Part shown: positions 35,745-45,031 of the stretch, piece by piece
Layout of the letters: each line of letters starts with the position of its first letter
Position numbering within the stretch: the stretch's first letter is position 1
Source of the DNA: Alphaproteobacteria bacterium
Lineage (GTDB): Bacteria > Pseudomonadota > Alphaproteobacteria > Micavibrionales > Micavibrionaceae
Length of the DNA stretch: 64,000 nucleotides
Assembly (NCBI GenBank): GCA_023384135.1
Contig: JAHDXS010000003.1
Coordinates: forward strand, 62,001-126,000
Direction: 5' to 3'
Program-made: the position numbers and the translations under genes
Notes under the pieces: generated by a model
What the model saw: the letters and a program-made list of their open reading frames with translations, nothing else
Database searches by the model: none
Told to the model about the DNA's origin: nothing

Positions 35745-36623
35745 GTGCAGACAGCCGAACGGCAGGCATGGATAGAGGCGTTGCGCTGGCACGTCGATCA
35801 GGGCGTGACCGATGCCCTGGGCGATGAACCGCAGGACGCGACCGCCTGGATCAACGCCGCGCCTGTCGCGCGTATGACCGCTCCGCCAGCCGCACTAGAC
35901 CTTGAACCCCGTGAACACCCTCCTGCGGCAGCACCCTATAGCGCCGCCGCTGCGCAACAACCCACCTTTTTGGGCGTCTCCGAGGCCCGCACCGAGGCCG
36001 TGCGCGCCGCCGCCGCCGCCAATACGCTCGAAGAACTCAAGGCCGCTCTGGCCGCCTTTCAGGGCTTCGCGATCAGCAAGACCGCCACGAACCTCGTCTT
36101 TGCCGACGGCGACCCCGCCGCCGATGTGATGCTGATCGGCGAGGCCCCCGGCGCGGACGAGGACCGCCTCGGCAAGCCCTTCGTCGGCGCGAGCGGCCAG
36201 CTTCTGGATAAAATCCTGCGCTCCATCGGCCTTGACCGAAACGCTCAGGAACAACCCTCACGTATATATATATCGAACATCCTCAACTGGCGCCCGCCCG
36301 GAAACCGCAACCCCACCCCGGCGGAAATCGAGATGGCGCTGCCCTTCGTCGAACGGCACATCCAACTCGCCGCGCCGAAAATGCTGATCTTCTGCGGCTC
36401 CGTCCCGGCCAAGGCGTTATTGGACACGGAGCAGGGGATTTCCCGCCTGCGCGGACGCTGGCACAACTACATGCCGCGCACGAAGGAACTGACCGACAAG
36501 GCAAGCGGACCGATTCCCGCGCTGGCTACATACCACCCTTCATACCTCCTGCGCACCCCCGGCCAAAAAAAGCTCGTCTGGGCCGACATGCTGGAAATCA
36601 ACAAAAAGATCAATAACTTATAA
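35745..36623 (+). CDS. Uracil-DNA glycosylase, family 4-like, lacking iron-sulfur cysteines
   Basis: A 292-residue protein with a GTG start after AAGGGG. After a Pro/Ala-rich N-terminal segment, the catalytic domain starts with TATNLVFADG and has GEAPGADED (132-140) as the water-activating motif, WRPPGNRNP, and HPSYLLR near residue 264 as the DNA-binding motif. In family 4 enzymes four cysteines hold a 4Fe-4S cluster. Here the corresponding places read FQGFAISK and EIEMALPFVERH, and the only cysteine in the protein is in LIFCGS. It therefore cannot bind the cluster in the standard way. Base-excision repair of uracil in DNA is the likely role. Confidence 0.87.
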   Translation: MQTAERQAWIEALRWHVDQGVTDALGDEPQDATAWINAAPVARMTAPPAALDLEPREHPPAAAPYSAAAAQQPTFLGVSEARTEAVRAAAAANTLEELKAALAAFQGFAISKTATNLVFADGDPAADVMLIGEAPGADEDRLGKPFVGASGQLLDKILRSIGLDRNAQEQPSRIYISNILNWRPPGNRNPTPAEIEMALPFVERHIQLAAPKMLIFCGSVPAKALLDTEQGISRLRGRWHNYMPRTKELTDKASGPIPALATYHPSYLLRTPGQKKLVWADMLEINKKINNL

Positions 36624-36681
36624 GTCGTTTTGCACTTAAAGCTGGACAAAAGCCCGCAAGTATATTACTTATCCTGCCGTT

Positions 36682-38682
36682 ATGCAGGCTCGCCATCTAT
36701 GGAAGCAGAGTTTATGCGCCGCCTTTTGCGCATTGCTCGTCGCAAATGCCCTGTTGCCGGGTGGAAGACCGTCGGGCGGGCTCCCCATGCCCGGCGTCAA
36801 GCCCGCAACGCCCTTCGCCACCATCAGACTCAACACCGACGATTTCGAAAGCCTCGCCGCCATCACGGAGCCGCAAGCCCCCGCAAAACCCGAAAAGCTT
36901 GAGGATAAGAAAGTCCGGCAAAGCTTCCTCAGCCTCAACGATAAGATGCTGAATGCGCTGTCCCTGACATCCGCCCCGTCGGGCGAAAAGCCGCTCTCCT
37001 CCGAAAACGCGGCGCTGTACCGTGACATCTTCCGCCTTCAGGCTTTTGGCCGCATCAAGGCGGCAGACCAGAAAATCGCGCGCCTGACTGACACGCGCCT
37101 GCTCTCGGATGTCCTCTATCAAAGATACATGCACCCGGCGGCCTACCGTTCCAGCTTTGAGGAACTCAGCGCTTGGCTCAAAAACTACCCTGATCATCCC
37201 GAAGCCGCTAAAATTCAGAATCTGGCGCTCTCACGCAAGCCCGCGGACGCCCAGATAAGCTGGGCGAAAATAAAGCCCCCCGGCGAACTGCCCGACCTGC
37301 ACGAACCGCTGATCGAGCGCGGCAAGCGTCATAAGGTGACCGGCAGAAGTGCCGAGCATCAGCACGCTGTGGCGTCCTTGACGCGCCGTGTAAAAGGCCT
37401 GATTGACGAGGGCGAGCCTGCGCTGGCGATGGAAACGCTTTTTACGAGCGCGGGCGTTCAATATATGGATAACGTCGAGCGTGACACGCTGCGCGCCGAG
37501 GCGGCCCAACGCTTCCTGTTCCGGGGCCAGACCGCCCACGCCCGCGACCTCGCGCGTGAGGCGGTAAAGGGATCGCGCGAAAAGGTTCCCCTGGCCGCTT
37601 GGGTGGCCGGGCTCTCGCTCTGGCATGAGCGCAATTACGCAGGCGCCGCCGACAATTTCGCCATTGCCGGATCCTCGCCTTACGCGTCGGGCTGGATGTC
37701 CTCCGCCGGATCGTACTGGGCCGGACGCGCTTACGGACGTGCGGGCAATCGCACACAGGCGCAATCCTGGTACACCAAGGCCGCAAGACACGACCGCACC
37801 TTCTATGGCCTTTTGGCCACGCAGGCGTTGGGCCGCAAACCGGCCTTCGATTGGCGCGAACCCCAATTCGCCTACAGCGATGAGAAGAAGCTGCTCTCAA
37901 CGCCGGAGGGCCGCCGCGCCGCCGCCTTCGTCGCCGCCGGACAGTACGAACTGGCCGAGCGTGAACTTGTCCACTTCGATTATTCCAAAAATCCTGAGAT
38001 GCGCCGCGTCGCGCTGGCCTACGCCACCCACGTCGGTCTGCCCTCCGTCGCCATGCGCCTGGGCAGCCGCGCCGACAATCGCCGGGATAAGGCCGCCCGT
38101 CCTTATGACGCTGCGCTTTATCCGCTGATGCCGTGGGAACCCCGCCGCGGCTTTACGGTCGATCCCGCTTTGATCCACGCGATCGTGCGGCAGGAATCGC
38201 GCTTCAACCCCCAGGCCCGCAGCTATAGCGGCGCCTCCGGCCTGATGCAGATCATGCCCGCCACCGCCCGCCACATCCTGCGCGGCGTCAATGTGGCCGA
38301 TGCGGATATCGCCCCGCTGCTGGGCCGTCCCGCCGACAACCTCACGCTGGGTCAGAGCTACATCAAGGAGCTGCTGGCCGACAAGAACGTCAACGGCGAC
38401 ATGATCTCGATGCTGGCCGCCTACAATGCCGGGCCGGGCAATCTCGCTCGCTGGAAACAAAAATTTGGCAATATTGACGATCCGCTCCTGTTCGCAGAGA
38501 TGATCCCGGTGGCCGAAACCCGCAGCTACGTCAAGCGCGTCATGGCGTTTTACTGGATCTACAGCCTGCGCGGCGGACAGGGGACCAAGACTCTTGAGGC
38601 GCTGGCCGCTGGCAAGACCCCGCGCTACGCCGCCCTCACCGAAGGCGTAACCGACGCCTACAAACTCGCGGCTAATCAGTAA
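36682..38682 (+). CDS. Soluble lytic transglycosylase (Slt-like)
   Basis: A 666-residue periplasmic peptidoglycan lyase. N-terminal signal peptide MQARHLWKQSLCAAFCALLVA. A long helical superhelical region covers about residues 60-480, with TPR-like units such as AQRFLFRGQTAHARDLAREAV. The C-terminal SLT domain begins HAIVRQESRFNPQARSYSGASGLMQIMPATARH with catalytic glutamate E505, and continues NLTLGQSYIKELL and AAYNAGPGNLARW. It cleaves glycan strands, forming anhydromuropeptides. The gene ends 11 bases inside the convergent hydrolase gene. Typical family length and layout. Confidence 0.94.
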   Translation: MQARHLWKQSLCAAFCALLVANALLPGGRPSGGLPMPGVKPATPFATIRLNTDDFESLAAITEPQAPAKPEKLEDKKVRQSFLSLNDKMLNALSLTSAPSGEKPLSSENAALYRDIFRLQAFGRIKAADQKIARLTDTRLLSDVLYQRYMHPAAYRSSFEELSAWLKNYPDHPEAAKIQNLALSRKPADAQISWAKIKPPGELPDLHEPLIERGKRHKVTGRSAEHQHAVASLTRRVKGLIDEGEPALAMETLFTSAGVQYMDNVERDTLRAEAAQRFLFRGQTAHARDLAREAVKGSREKVPLAAWVAGLSLWHERNYAGAADNFAIAGSSPYASGWMSSAGSYWAGRAYGRAGNRTQAQSWYTKAARHDRTFYGLLATQALGRKPAFDWREPQFAYSDEKKLLSTPEGRRAAAFVAAGQYELAERELVHFDYSKNPEMRRVALAYATHVGLPSVAMRLGSRADNRRDKAARPYDAALYPLMPWEPRRGFTVDPALIHAIVRQESRFNPQARSYSGASGLMQIMPATARHILRGVNVADADIAPLLGRPADNLTLGQSYIKELLADKNVNGDMISMLAAYNAGPGNLARWKQKFGNIDDPLLFAEMIPVAETRSYVKRVMAFYWIYSLRGGQGTKTLEALAAGKTPRYAALTEGVTDAYKLAANQ

Positions 38683-39379
38683 TTTTTTGCAAAAATTCCC
38701 TGATAATCCCGGCCGATTGCTCGGGACGCGTTTGAATGAAAAAATGCGTACCGTCAGCTTCGCGCAAAAACAGATCGTCACAAAGCGCGCTTAATTCATC
38801 AGTCGCTCTCTTTGAAACTAGAAGATCGTTCTTCACACGCAAAAGGCCAAAGGGAACCCGTGTTTTGAATGAAGGCGGTTTCTTGGCCTGATGCAAAATC
38901 TGAAGACGAATTTTGAAAACATCCGCAGGAATTCCGCGCACAACATCTACATATAAATCGAATACATCAAGCGGCATCTTGTTGGTCAGAAAGAACAGCT
39001 TCGCCAACAGACGATTGCTGGCAAAAAACTTGATTAAGAACGAAGGAGCAAATCGGGCGACGTTAATGAGTAATGGGCAGGGTGCCCGCGCAAATCCCGC
39101 GAAGAACAAAATCCCGGCTAATTGAAGATTTCCCCTCTCCAAAAGCCTTAATGCCACAAGGCTGGAGAATGATTCTGCAACAAGAAGCACAGGGCGGTTT
39201 TTATCCAAACGCGCCTCAACATCTCCGGCCAGATCGTTGAGGTTTTGGGGTATATTCTTGTAACTGATGACCTGATGCTGTGGTAGGTCGCCGATATAGG
39301 CCAAAAGCGGTTCAAAAAGCCTTCCCGTACCGTCCAGCCCCGGTAGTAAAACGATAAGGGGCGGTTGTTCATTCTTCAT
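38672..39379 (-). CDS. Alpha/beta hydrolase
   Basis: A 235-residue cytoplasmic alpha/beta-hydrolase. PPLIVLLPGLDGTGRLF near the N-terminus gives the oxyanion strand. The nucleophile elbow appears as VAESFSSLVAL (Ser in AESFS instead of GxSxG), and the catalytic His is in READGTHFFIQT near the C-terminus. Start ATG 39379 follows directly after the stop of the HisN-like gene (TGAGATG), so it is translationally coupled; an earlier start inside that gene is less likely. Its tail overlaps the lytic transglycosylase stop on the other strand by 11 bases. Substrate unknown. Confidence 0.75.
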   Translation of the reverse strand: MKNEQPPLIVLLPGLDGTGRLFEPLLAYIGDLPQHQVISYKNIPQNLNDLAGDVEARLDKNRPVLLVAESFSSLVALRLLERGNLQLAGILFFAGFARAPCPLLINVARFAPSFLIKFFASNRLLAKLFFLTNKMPLDVFDLYVDVVRGIPADVFKIRLQILHQAKKPPSFKTRVPFGLLRVKNDLLVSKRATDELSALCDDLFLREADGTHFFIQTRPEQSAGIIREFLQKITD

Positions 39380-39380
39380 C

Positions 39381-40142
39381 TCAAGCGACAATCCCCAGCG
39401 CACCCTCCAGCAGCGACGGATCGCCCACCGCGATCACCTCCTTGCCCGAGGAGAGACCCAGCCTGTTCCCCTGCCAGTCGCGCATAAGCCCGCCCGCGCC
39501 CTCGATGATCGGAATATGCGCAAGAAAATCATAAGGCTTCAAATCCGCCTCGATCACGAGGTCCAGATGCCCCGACGCCAGCAGCCCGTAGGCGATGCAA
39601 TCCCCGCCCCACGTAATGAAATTGACCTGCCGCTTCCAGTTTTTAAGGAACTCCGGTTCCCGGTGAAAGAACATGGCGGGGCTGGTGCTCGAACAGCGCG
39701 CGTCTTTCAGCGTCGGGCAAACCCGAACCTTGCATACATTCCCGTTATGCGTCGTCCGCTCGCCCTTCACACCGACCCACCGGTCGCGCACAATCGGCTG
39801 GTCGATGAGGCCCAAAACCGCCTCGTCCCCCTCGCAGAGCGCGATCAGCGTGCCGAACGTCGCCCGGCCCGAGATAAACGGCTTTGTCCCGTCGATCGGG
39901 TCGATCACCCAAGTCAGGCCGCTTTCGCTCTTTTTGATCCCGAATTCTTCCCCGAAAATCCCGTCCCGGGGCCGCTCTTGCTCCAGAATATCGCGAATCC
40001 GCTGCTCCACCGCGCGGTCGGCCACCGTCACCGGGCTTTCGTCCGCTTTGCTTTCGCTGGTCTCGATGGCCCGGAAATAGGGCCGGATGATCGACCCGGC
40101 CTCGTCCGCTAATCTGTTGGCAAGCGCCCTAAATTCCTGCAT
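39381..40142 (-). CDS. hisN: Inositol-monophosphatase family, HisN-type histidinol-phosphatase
   Basis: A 253-residue phosphatase from the ATG at 40142. A longer frame upstream has no family content. Lithium-sensitive phosphatase motifs are present: ADRAVEQRI, GEEFG, WVIDPIDGTKPFISG with the metal-binding DPIDGT, and WGGDCIAYGLLASGHLDLVIE for the third metal site. KPFISGRATFGTLIALCEGDEAVLGLIDQP resembles the HisN type of histidinol-phosphatase more than inositol phosphatases. It would dephosphorylate L-histidinol phosphate in histidine synthesis, but other sugar phosphates are possible. It diverges from alaS with a 61-base gap and is coupled to the hydrolase downstream. Confidence 0.85.
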   Translation of the reverse strand: MQEFRALANRLADEAGSIIRPYFRAIETSESKADESPVTVADRAVEQRIRDILEQERPRDGIFGEEFGIKKSESGLTWVIDPIDGTKPFISGRATFGTLIALCEGDEAVLGLIDQPIVRDRWVGVKGERTTHNGNVCKVRVCPTLKDARCSSTSPAMFFHREPEFLKNWKRQVNFITWGGDCIAYGLLASGHLDLVIEADLKPYDFLAHIPIIEGAGGLMRDWQGNRLGLSSGKEVIAVGDPSLLEGALGIVA

Positions 40143-40203
40143 ATATATAGACTTTCGTAAACAGGGTTGAGTCTCAGGTTGAGTGAAGAATAGAGCGAAG
40201 AAT

Positions 40204-42870
40204 ATGAAAACAGTCAACGATATCCGCACAGAATTTCTGGGGTTTTTCAAAAAGAACGGCCACGAGATTGTGGCCTCGTCGCCGCTGGTCCCGCATAACG
40301 ACCCGACCCTGATGTTCGCCAACTCCGGGATGGTGCAATTCAAAAACGTCTTTCTCGGCGCCGAGCACCGTGACTATAAACGCGCCACCACTGCTCAGAA
40401 ATGCGTGCGCGCCGGGGGCAAGCACAACGATCTGGACAATGTCGGCTACACCGCCCGCCACCACACGTTTTTCGAAATGATGGGCAATTTTTCCTTCGGC
40501 GATTATTTCAAGGAAGACGCCATCGCCTTTGCATGGGAACTCGTCACGAAAAATTTAGGGATGAATCCGGACAAACTTCTCGTCACGGTCCACAGCTCAG
40601 ACGAAGAAGCGGCCGGTATCTGGAAAAAAGTCGCAGGCTTTTCCGACTCCAAAATCATCCGCATCGACACGAACGATAATTTCTGGATGATGGGCGATAC
40701 CGGCCCCTGCGGCCCATGCTCGGAAATTTTTTACGATCAGGGCGATAAATTGCAGGGCGGCCCGCCGGGCTCCCCGGATCAGGACGGCGACCGCTTTCTT
40801 GAATTCTGGAACAATGTTTTCATGCAGTTCGAGCAGGAGCCGGACGGGCAGGGCGGCTATATCCGCAAGCCCCTCCCGAAACCCTCGATTGATACGGGCC
40901 TCGGCCTCGAACGCACCGCCGCGTTGATGACTGGAAAACTCTCGAATTACGATATTGATCTCCTGCGCGACATTATTGAGCACAGCGCCGATTTGACGGG
41001 CGTGGACCCGGACGGCAAGGATGCCCCCTCCCACCGCGTCATCGCCGATCACCTGCGCTGCGCCGCCTTCCTGCTGGCCGACGGCGTGATGCCCTCGAAT
41101 GAGGGGCGCGGCTACGTCCTCCGCCGCATCATGCGCCGGGGCATGCGCCACGCGCACCTTCTGGGCGCGAAGGAACCCTTGATGCACCGCCTCGTACCCA
41201 CGTTGATCGCCAAGATGGGCGAAGCCTACCCCGAACTCAAACGCGCTGAAGCGCTGATCGTGCAGAGCCTCTCAAGCGAGGAATCCCGCTTCAAGGTCAC
41301 GCTTGATCGCGGCCTGAAAATGCTGGACGAGGAAACCGAAAAACTCGCCTCCGGCGCGAAATTCCCCGGCGACGTGGCGTTCAAACTTTATGATACATTC
41401 GGCTTCCCGCTGGATTTGACGCAGGACGCACTGAAGGCGAAGGGCATCGCCGTCGATATCGCCGCCTTCGAAAGCGCGATGAGCGAACAAAAGGCCCGCG
41501 CCCGCGCCGCCTGGGCCGGAACCGGCGAGCAAGCCACCGAAAAACTCTGGTTTGAAATCCTCGACGAAGTCGGCCCGACGGAGTTTTTGGGTTACGACCG
41601 CGAGAAATCCGAAGGCGCAGTGCTCGCCATCGTGAAAGACGGCAAGCGTGTGCAGAAGCTCGAAAAGGGTGAGCAAGGCATCATCGTCGCCAACCAGACT
41701 CCTTTTTATGCCGAAAGCGGCGGTCAGGTCGGCGACAAGGGCGCGATCAAAACTGAGGGGGCCGAGCTCGAAGTGCTCGACACGAAAAAGCAGATCAACG
41801 CACTCTGGCTCCATATTGTCGAATGCAAAAAGGGCAGCATAGCGGTAAAAGACGCGATGGCGCTGGAGGTCGATCACGCCCGCCGTGGAATGATCCGCTC
41901 CAACCACTCCGCCACCCACCTGCTGCACGAAGCATTGCGTCAGGTTCTGGGCGAGCACGTCTCTCAGAAAGGCTCGTTGCAGGACGCGGAAAGAACCCGC
42001 TTTGATATCAGCCAGCCAACGGCGATGACCCCTGAACAGATTGAAAAAGTCGAAACCATCGTCAACGAGGAAATCCGCGCCAACACGCCCGTCGAAACGC
42101 GCGTCATGCCGCTCGACGAAGCCCGCGAAACGGGCGCGATGGCCCTGTTCGGCGAAAAATACGCCGACGAGGTGCGCGTGGTCACCATGGGCACGACGAA
42201 ACCGGGCGCAAAGAAACCCTTCTCCGTTGAACTTTGCGGCGGCACGCACGTCAAACGCACGGGCGATATCGGCTTGCTGAAAATCATTTCCGAAAGCGCT
42301 CTTTCCTCGGGTATCCGCCGGGTCGAGGCCCTGACCGGGGCCAACGCGCTCAGATATTTCGAGCAGCAGGATCAAACCCTGCAGCAGGTCGCGGGAGCTC
42401 TGAAAGCCAGCCCCGCCGAAGTGCTGGAGCGCGTCAAAACCCTCTCCGATGAAAAGCGCAAACTGGAAAAGGAAGTCTCCGACCTCCGCCGCCAGTTGGC
42501 GATGGCGGGTCCCGCAACCTCATCGAACGGAGCAGGGGACGTGCGCGAGATCGGCGGCATTAAATTCACGGGCCGCGTGTTGAAGGACTTCCCGGCCAAG
42601 GACCTCAAACCCATGGCCGACGACCTCAAGAAAAAGCTCGGCTCCGGCGTGATCGTTCTGGTGGCCACGTCCGAGGGCAAAGCCTCCATCGTGGTCGGCG
42701 TGACGGACGATTTGACGCAAAAAGTCAGCGCGGTCGAACTCGTGAAAATCGGGGCGGAGGCTCTGGGCGGTTCGGGCGGCGGTGGCCGTCCCGACATGGC
42801 GCAGGCCGGCGGACCCAACGCCGAAGCGGCGAACGACGCGGTAAGCGCCATCGAAAAGGCGCTGGCTTAA
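40204..42870 (+). CDS. alaS: Alanyl-tRNA synthetase
   Basis: An 888-residue class II synthetase, the normal bacterial length. It charges tRNA-Ala and edits mischarged Ser/Gly. The catalytic core begins [21 protein letters not shown], with [11 protein letters not shown] and [18 protein letters not shown]. The editing domain has [12 protein letters not shown] and CGGTH zinc/editing ligands, and the DHHA1-like C-terminus is [16 protein letters not shown] 40204 gives the canonical MKTVNDIR start; the GTG at 40183 adds only seven non-conserved residues. Divergent from hisN. Followed by a convergent 87-residue gene. Confidence 0.97.
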   Translation: MKTVNDIRTEFLGFFKKNGHEIVASSPLVPHNDPTLMFANSGMVQFKNVFLGAEHRDYKRATTAQKCVRAGGKHNDLDNVGYTARHHTFFEMMGNFSFGDYFKEDAIAFAWELVTKNLGMNPDKLLVTVHSSDEEAAGIWKKVAGFSDSKIIRIDTNDNFWMMGDTGPCGPCSEIFYDQGDKLQGGPPGSPDQDGDRFLEFWNNVFMQFEQEPDGQGGYIRKPLPKPSIDTGLGLERTAALMTGKLSNYDIDLLRDIIEHSADLTGVDPDGKDAPSHRVIADHLRCAAFLLADGVMPSNEGRGYVLRRIMRRGMRHAHLLGAKEPLMHRLVPTLIAKMGEAYPELKRAEALIVQSLSSEESRFKVTLDRGLKMLDEETEKLASGAKFPGDVAFKLYDTFGFPLDLTQDALKAKGIAVDIAAFESAMSEQKARARAAWAGTGEQATEKLWFEILDEVGPTEFLGYDREKSEGAVLAIVKDGKRVQKLEKGEQGIIVANQTPFYAESGGQVGDKGAIKTEGAELEVLDTKKQINALWLHIVECKKGSIAVKDAMALEVDHARRGMIRSNHSATHLLHEALRQVLGEHVSQKGSLQDAERTRFDISQPTAMTPEQIEKVETIVNEEIRANTPVETRVMPLDEARETGAMALFGEKYADEVRVVTMGTTKPGAKKPFSVELCGGTHVKRTGDIGLLKIISESALSSGIRRVEALTGANALRYFEQQDQTLQQVAGALKASPAEVLERVKTLSDEKRKLEKEVSDLRRQLAMAGPATSSNGAGDVREIGGIKFTGRVLKDFPAKDLKPMADDLKKKLGSGVIVLVATSEGKASIVVGVTDDLTQKVSAVELVKIGAEALGGSGGGGRPDMAQAGGPNAEAANDAVSAIEKALA

Positions 42871-42888
42871 ATACGTCAAAAATATTGA

Positions 42889-43152
42889 TTAGATCGGCTT
42901 GATCCCGCGCGAGAGGCAGAAATTGCGGAAATCCGCCTCGCTGACCTTCCGCACGTCCGAAGAGTCGTTGATCCGCCGGATCAGGCCATTGTCGAGCACG
43001 AAACTCTTAGTCTCGATATCGCCGCGCTCCGCCCGGAAAGGGAAGGAATCCTCGCATGTGACCTTGATCGGAAGTTCGCCCAGAATGTAATAGATGACGG
43101 TTTCCTCGCCGTCCTCGTCATACTCGAAATCCTGATCTTCAAAAGGATTCAA
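42889..43152 (-). CDS. Small acidic hypothetical protein
   Basis: An 87-residue acidic protein. It starts MNPFEDQDFEYDEDGEETVIYYILGELPIKV and ends with a helix, SEADFRNFCLSRGI. The ATG overlaps the stop of the 142-residue gene upstream by four bases (ATGA), so the two are translationally coupled. No motif recognised. Third gene of a minus-strand operon led by the RelA/SpoT-like gene, so a partner or regulator role is possible, but there is no direct support. Confidence 0.6.
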   Translation of the reverse strand: MNPFEDQDFEYDEDGEETVIYYILGELPIKVTCEDSFPFRAERGDIETKSFVLDNGLIRRINDSSDVRKVSEADFRNFCLSRGIKPI

Positions 43153-43577
43153 GGCTGACTCTCTTCAGGCGCGGCATCCGCTGGCGCAGAAGCTTGCGCA
43201 GCCGCAAGATCCCTGTGCTTGAACAGCTGATCCCAAAAATCGTCTTCTTTCTCCATAAAACTGAAAGAGGAACGGGAGATCATGTTCATAAGCCCGTGGC
43301 CCCCGACCCATTCGCCCTTGCCGAAATCCCAGCGCTTGACGCTGTGTTGAACATAATCGTCCTCGGTCAGTTGATCCGCAGGGGTTTCGCTCTCGTCATT
43401 ATGCTCCATGACCACGCATATGAAAACGGGCTCGCCGTGCGGGGGGGAATAGACCCCGTATTTTTTATAGGTCTCCGAGCCTTGGGTCGGTCCCTCGTTC
43501 TCGGGAGGGCCGGCGCGCACGTCATCGTGACCCTTGAAGATCCCCTTGAGTTCCTTGTCTGTTAATTTATCCGTCAT
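43149..43577 (-). CDS. Hypothetical protein, acidic
   Basis: A 142-residue soluble protein. It has a basic start (MTDKLTDKELKGIFKGHDD), a central segment with aromatic and Gly residues (YKKYGVYSPPHGEPVFICVVMEH; KRWDFGKGEWVGGHGLM) and an Ala/Pro/Glu-rich tail. GAGGAT stands before the ATG. No family recognised. It lies 32 bases downstream of the RelA/SpoT-like gene and overlaps the 87-residue gene, and the three appear to be one operon. Confidence 0.6.
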   Translation of the reverse strand: MTDKLTDKELKGIFKGHDDVRAGPPENEGPTQGSETYKKYGVYSPPHGEPVFICVVMEHNDESETPADQLTEDDYVQHSVKRWDFGKGEWVGGHGLMNMISRSSFSFMEKEDDFWDQLFKHRDLAAAQASAPADAAPEESQP

Positions 43578-43609
43578 CTCAATATCCTCAAAATAAAACT
43601 CTAAAATAA

Positions 43610-44383
43610 TTACCGGTCTCTGTGCATGCGCTCTAGGTCGTCCACCATACCCGAGAGCTTGATCTCGCGGTTGCGCGTTAATTCGTGCCGCCCGCGAAGT
43701 TCAGGTTTCAAAAGAACGTCGTACCCCTCATCCCGGGCCACACGTCCGTTATGCAAACGGCAGGCCGCGAAGTTATAGGCCGCCTCCCGCCGCTCAGGCT
43801 TGGTCAAATCCCGCCCTTCGGCGTCGGCCTTGTCGTGGATCGCCTCCGCCGCAGCTTTGTAAGGATGGGTCACATCGTAAATCTGCTCGATCTGCTCCGC
43901 GACCACCTGAAGCTCAACGACCTGAAAATCGTCCTCGCCGACCGGCACGGCCAGTTTATAGTTCAACGCGCGGTAGCCTGTAAAGTCCTTTGGATCCTCG
44001 AAAAAGTCGGTCAGGTGCACCATATAAATCCCGTGCTCCTGCATAAGTTCGGAACGGGCGTTCTTGAAGGTCTCCTTGATGGCCAGCACCTCTTCGGGGG
44101 TGCGGACGACGATCTTGCCGCGCACATAGTCGGTCACAAGATCCTTGCGACCGTTATATTCCCGCTTCGCCTTGTTTTCAGCGGCGGTCAGGTCTTTCAG
44201 AGGGCCGACGAACGCGTCATGTAGCCGCAGCTGTCGCTTACAATCGCGAAGGAAGACCAGAAAGGCGTTGTTCGCCTCTTCGCGCGTCTCAACGATACGC
44301 TCGTACGTCATGCCCTGACAGGGGCATCCGCTCGCTTGATCGCGAAACCTTTTCGATACTTCCTCTGTGAGCAGTGCCCGCAC
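43610..44383 (-). CDS. Divergent RelA/SpoT nucleotidyltransferase-fold protein
   Basis: A 257-residue protein whose centre matches the RelA/SpoT synthetase fold in order. RKDLVTDYVRGKIVV (79-93) stands for the metal-binding D-x-x-G-x-R strand. FTGYRALNYKLAV (134-146) stands for the GYRSLH motif. VVELQVVAEQI (155-165) stands for the EIQ strand, and THPYK (172-176) for the His-containing helix. No HD hydrolase, TGS or ACT domain is present, as in small alarmone synthetases and toxSAS toxins. Substitutions in the motifs mean activity is uncertain. GTG start at 44383 with AGGGAAC upstream. Leads a three-gene operon. Confidence 0.55.
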   Translation of the reverse strand: MRALLTEEVSKRFRDQASGCPCQGMTYERIVETREEANNAFLVFLRDCKRQLRLHDAFVGPLKDLTAAENKAKREYNGRKDLVTDYVRGKIVVRTPEEVLAIKETFKNARSELMQEHGIYMVHLTDFFEDPKDFTGYRALNYKLAVPVGEDDFQVVELQVVAEQIEQIYDVTHPYKAAAEAIHDKADAEGRDLTKPERREAAYNFAACRLHNGRVARDEGYDVLLKPELRGRHELTRNREIKLSGMVDDLERMHRDR

Positions 44384-44521
44384 GTTCGTTCCCTGTGTAT
44401 TTTTTGGTTTTTTATTATATTAGTCTCATTTAAGCGAAGATCATACCAAAATCGGAACTATTTTTGCAACAATCGATTATTCGCAGTGAAAATAAGGGTT
44501 TAGGCTGAAACCATTCTTCTC

Positions 44522-44550
44522 TTGCTAAGACGGGGCAGACTCGCTATAGA
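44522..44550 (+). promoter_or_regulatory. Sigma-70 promoter of ndk
   Basis: TTGCTA (44522-44527), a 17-base spacer and TATAGA (44545-44550), 42 bases before the ndk ATG. Confidence 0.6.
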
Positions 44551-44591
44551 CAGAGGCCAAACGGGAATAATATTACACATAGGAATGAAAA

Positions 44592-45014
44592 ATGGCCGTA
44601 GAACGCACCTTTTCGATCATCAAGCCGGATGCGACCAAGCGCAATCTGACCGGAGCCGTGAACGCGCTTCTTGAAGCTGGTGGCCTGCGCATCGTCGCCC
44701 AGAAGCGAATCCGTATGTCTCTGGAGCAAGCGCAGAAATTCTATGAAATCCATAAGGCCCGCCCGTTCTTCGGCGAACTCACCGAGTTCATGAGCTCGGG
44801 CCCCGTCGTGGTACAGGTCCTCGAAGGCGAAAACGCCGTGGCCAGAAACCGCGAGATCATGGGAGACACCAATCCGGAGAAAGCCGCCGAAGGAACGATC
44901 CGTAAGAAATACGCTCTGAATATCGGCGAAAACTCCGTGCACGGCTCCGACTCTCTGGAAAACGCGAAAACGGAAATTGCGTTCTTCTTCAAAAACGAAG
45001 AAATCGTAGGCTGA
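44592..45014 (+). CDS. ndk: Nucleoside diphosphate kinase
   Basis: A 140-residue enzyme of normal length that transfers the terminal phosphate among NTPs and NDPs. It starts [20 protein letters not shown], has the [15 protein letters not shown] segment and the active-site motif NSVHGSDS, in which the His is phosphorylated. Preceded by its own promoter and TAGGAATG. It converges with the hybrid histidine kinase, with only 15 bases between stops. Confidence 0.97.
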   Translation: MAVERTFSIIKPDATKRNLTGAVNALLEAGGLRIVAQKRIRMSLEQAQKFYEIHKARPFFGELTEFMSSGPVVVQVLEGENAVARNREIMGDTNPEKAAEGTIRKKYALNIGENSVHGSDSLENAKTEIAFFFKNEEIVG

Positions 45015-45016
45015 TA

Positions 45017-45031
45017 AAGACGAAACGTCTT
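45017..45031. terminator. Small hairpin between convergent ndk and histidine kinase
   Basis: AAGACG-AAA-CGTCTT is a perfect 6-bp stem with a 3-base loop in the only gap between two convergent stops. It may be a weak two-way terminator; no long U tract on either side. Confidence 0.4.

Noticed and set aside
41272-42375. Minus-strand open frame of 367 codons within alaS
   Set aside because: Mirror reading of a GC-rich alaS; rich in Phe/Val/Asp without motifs.
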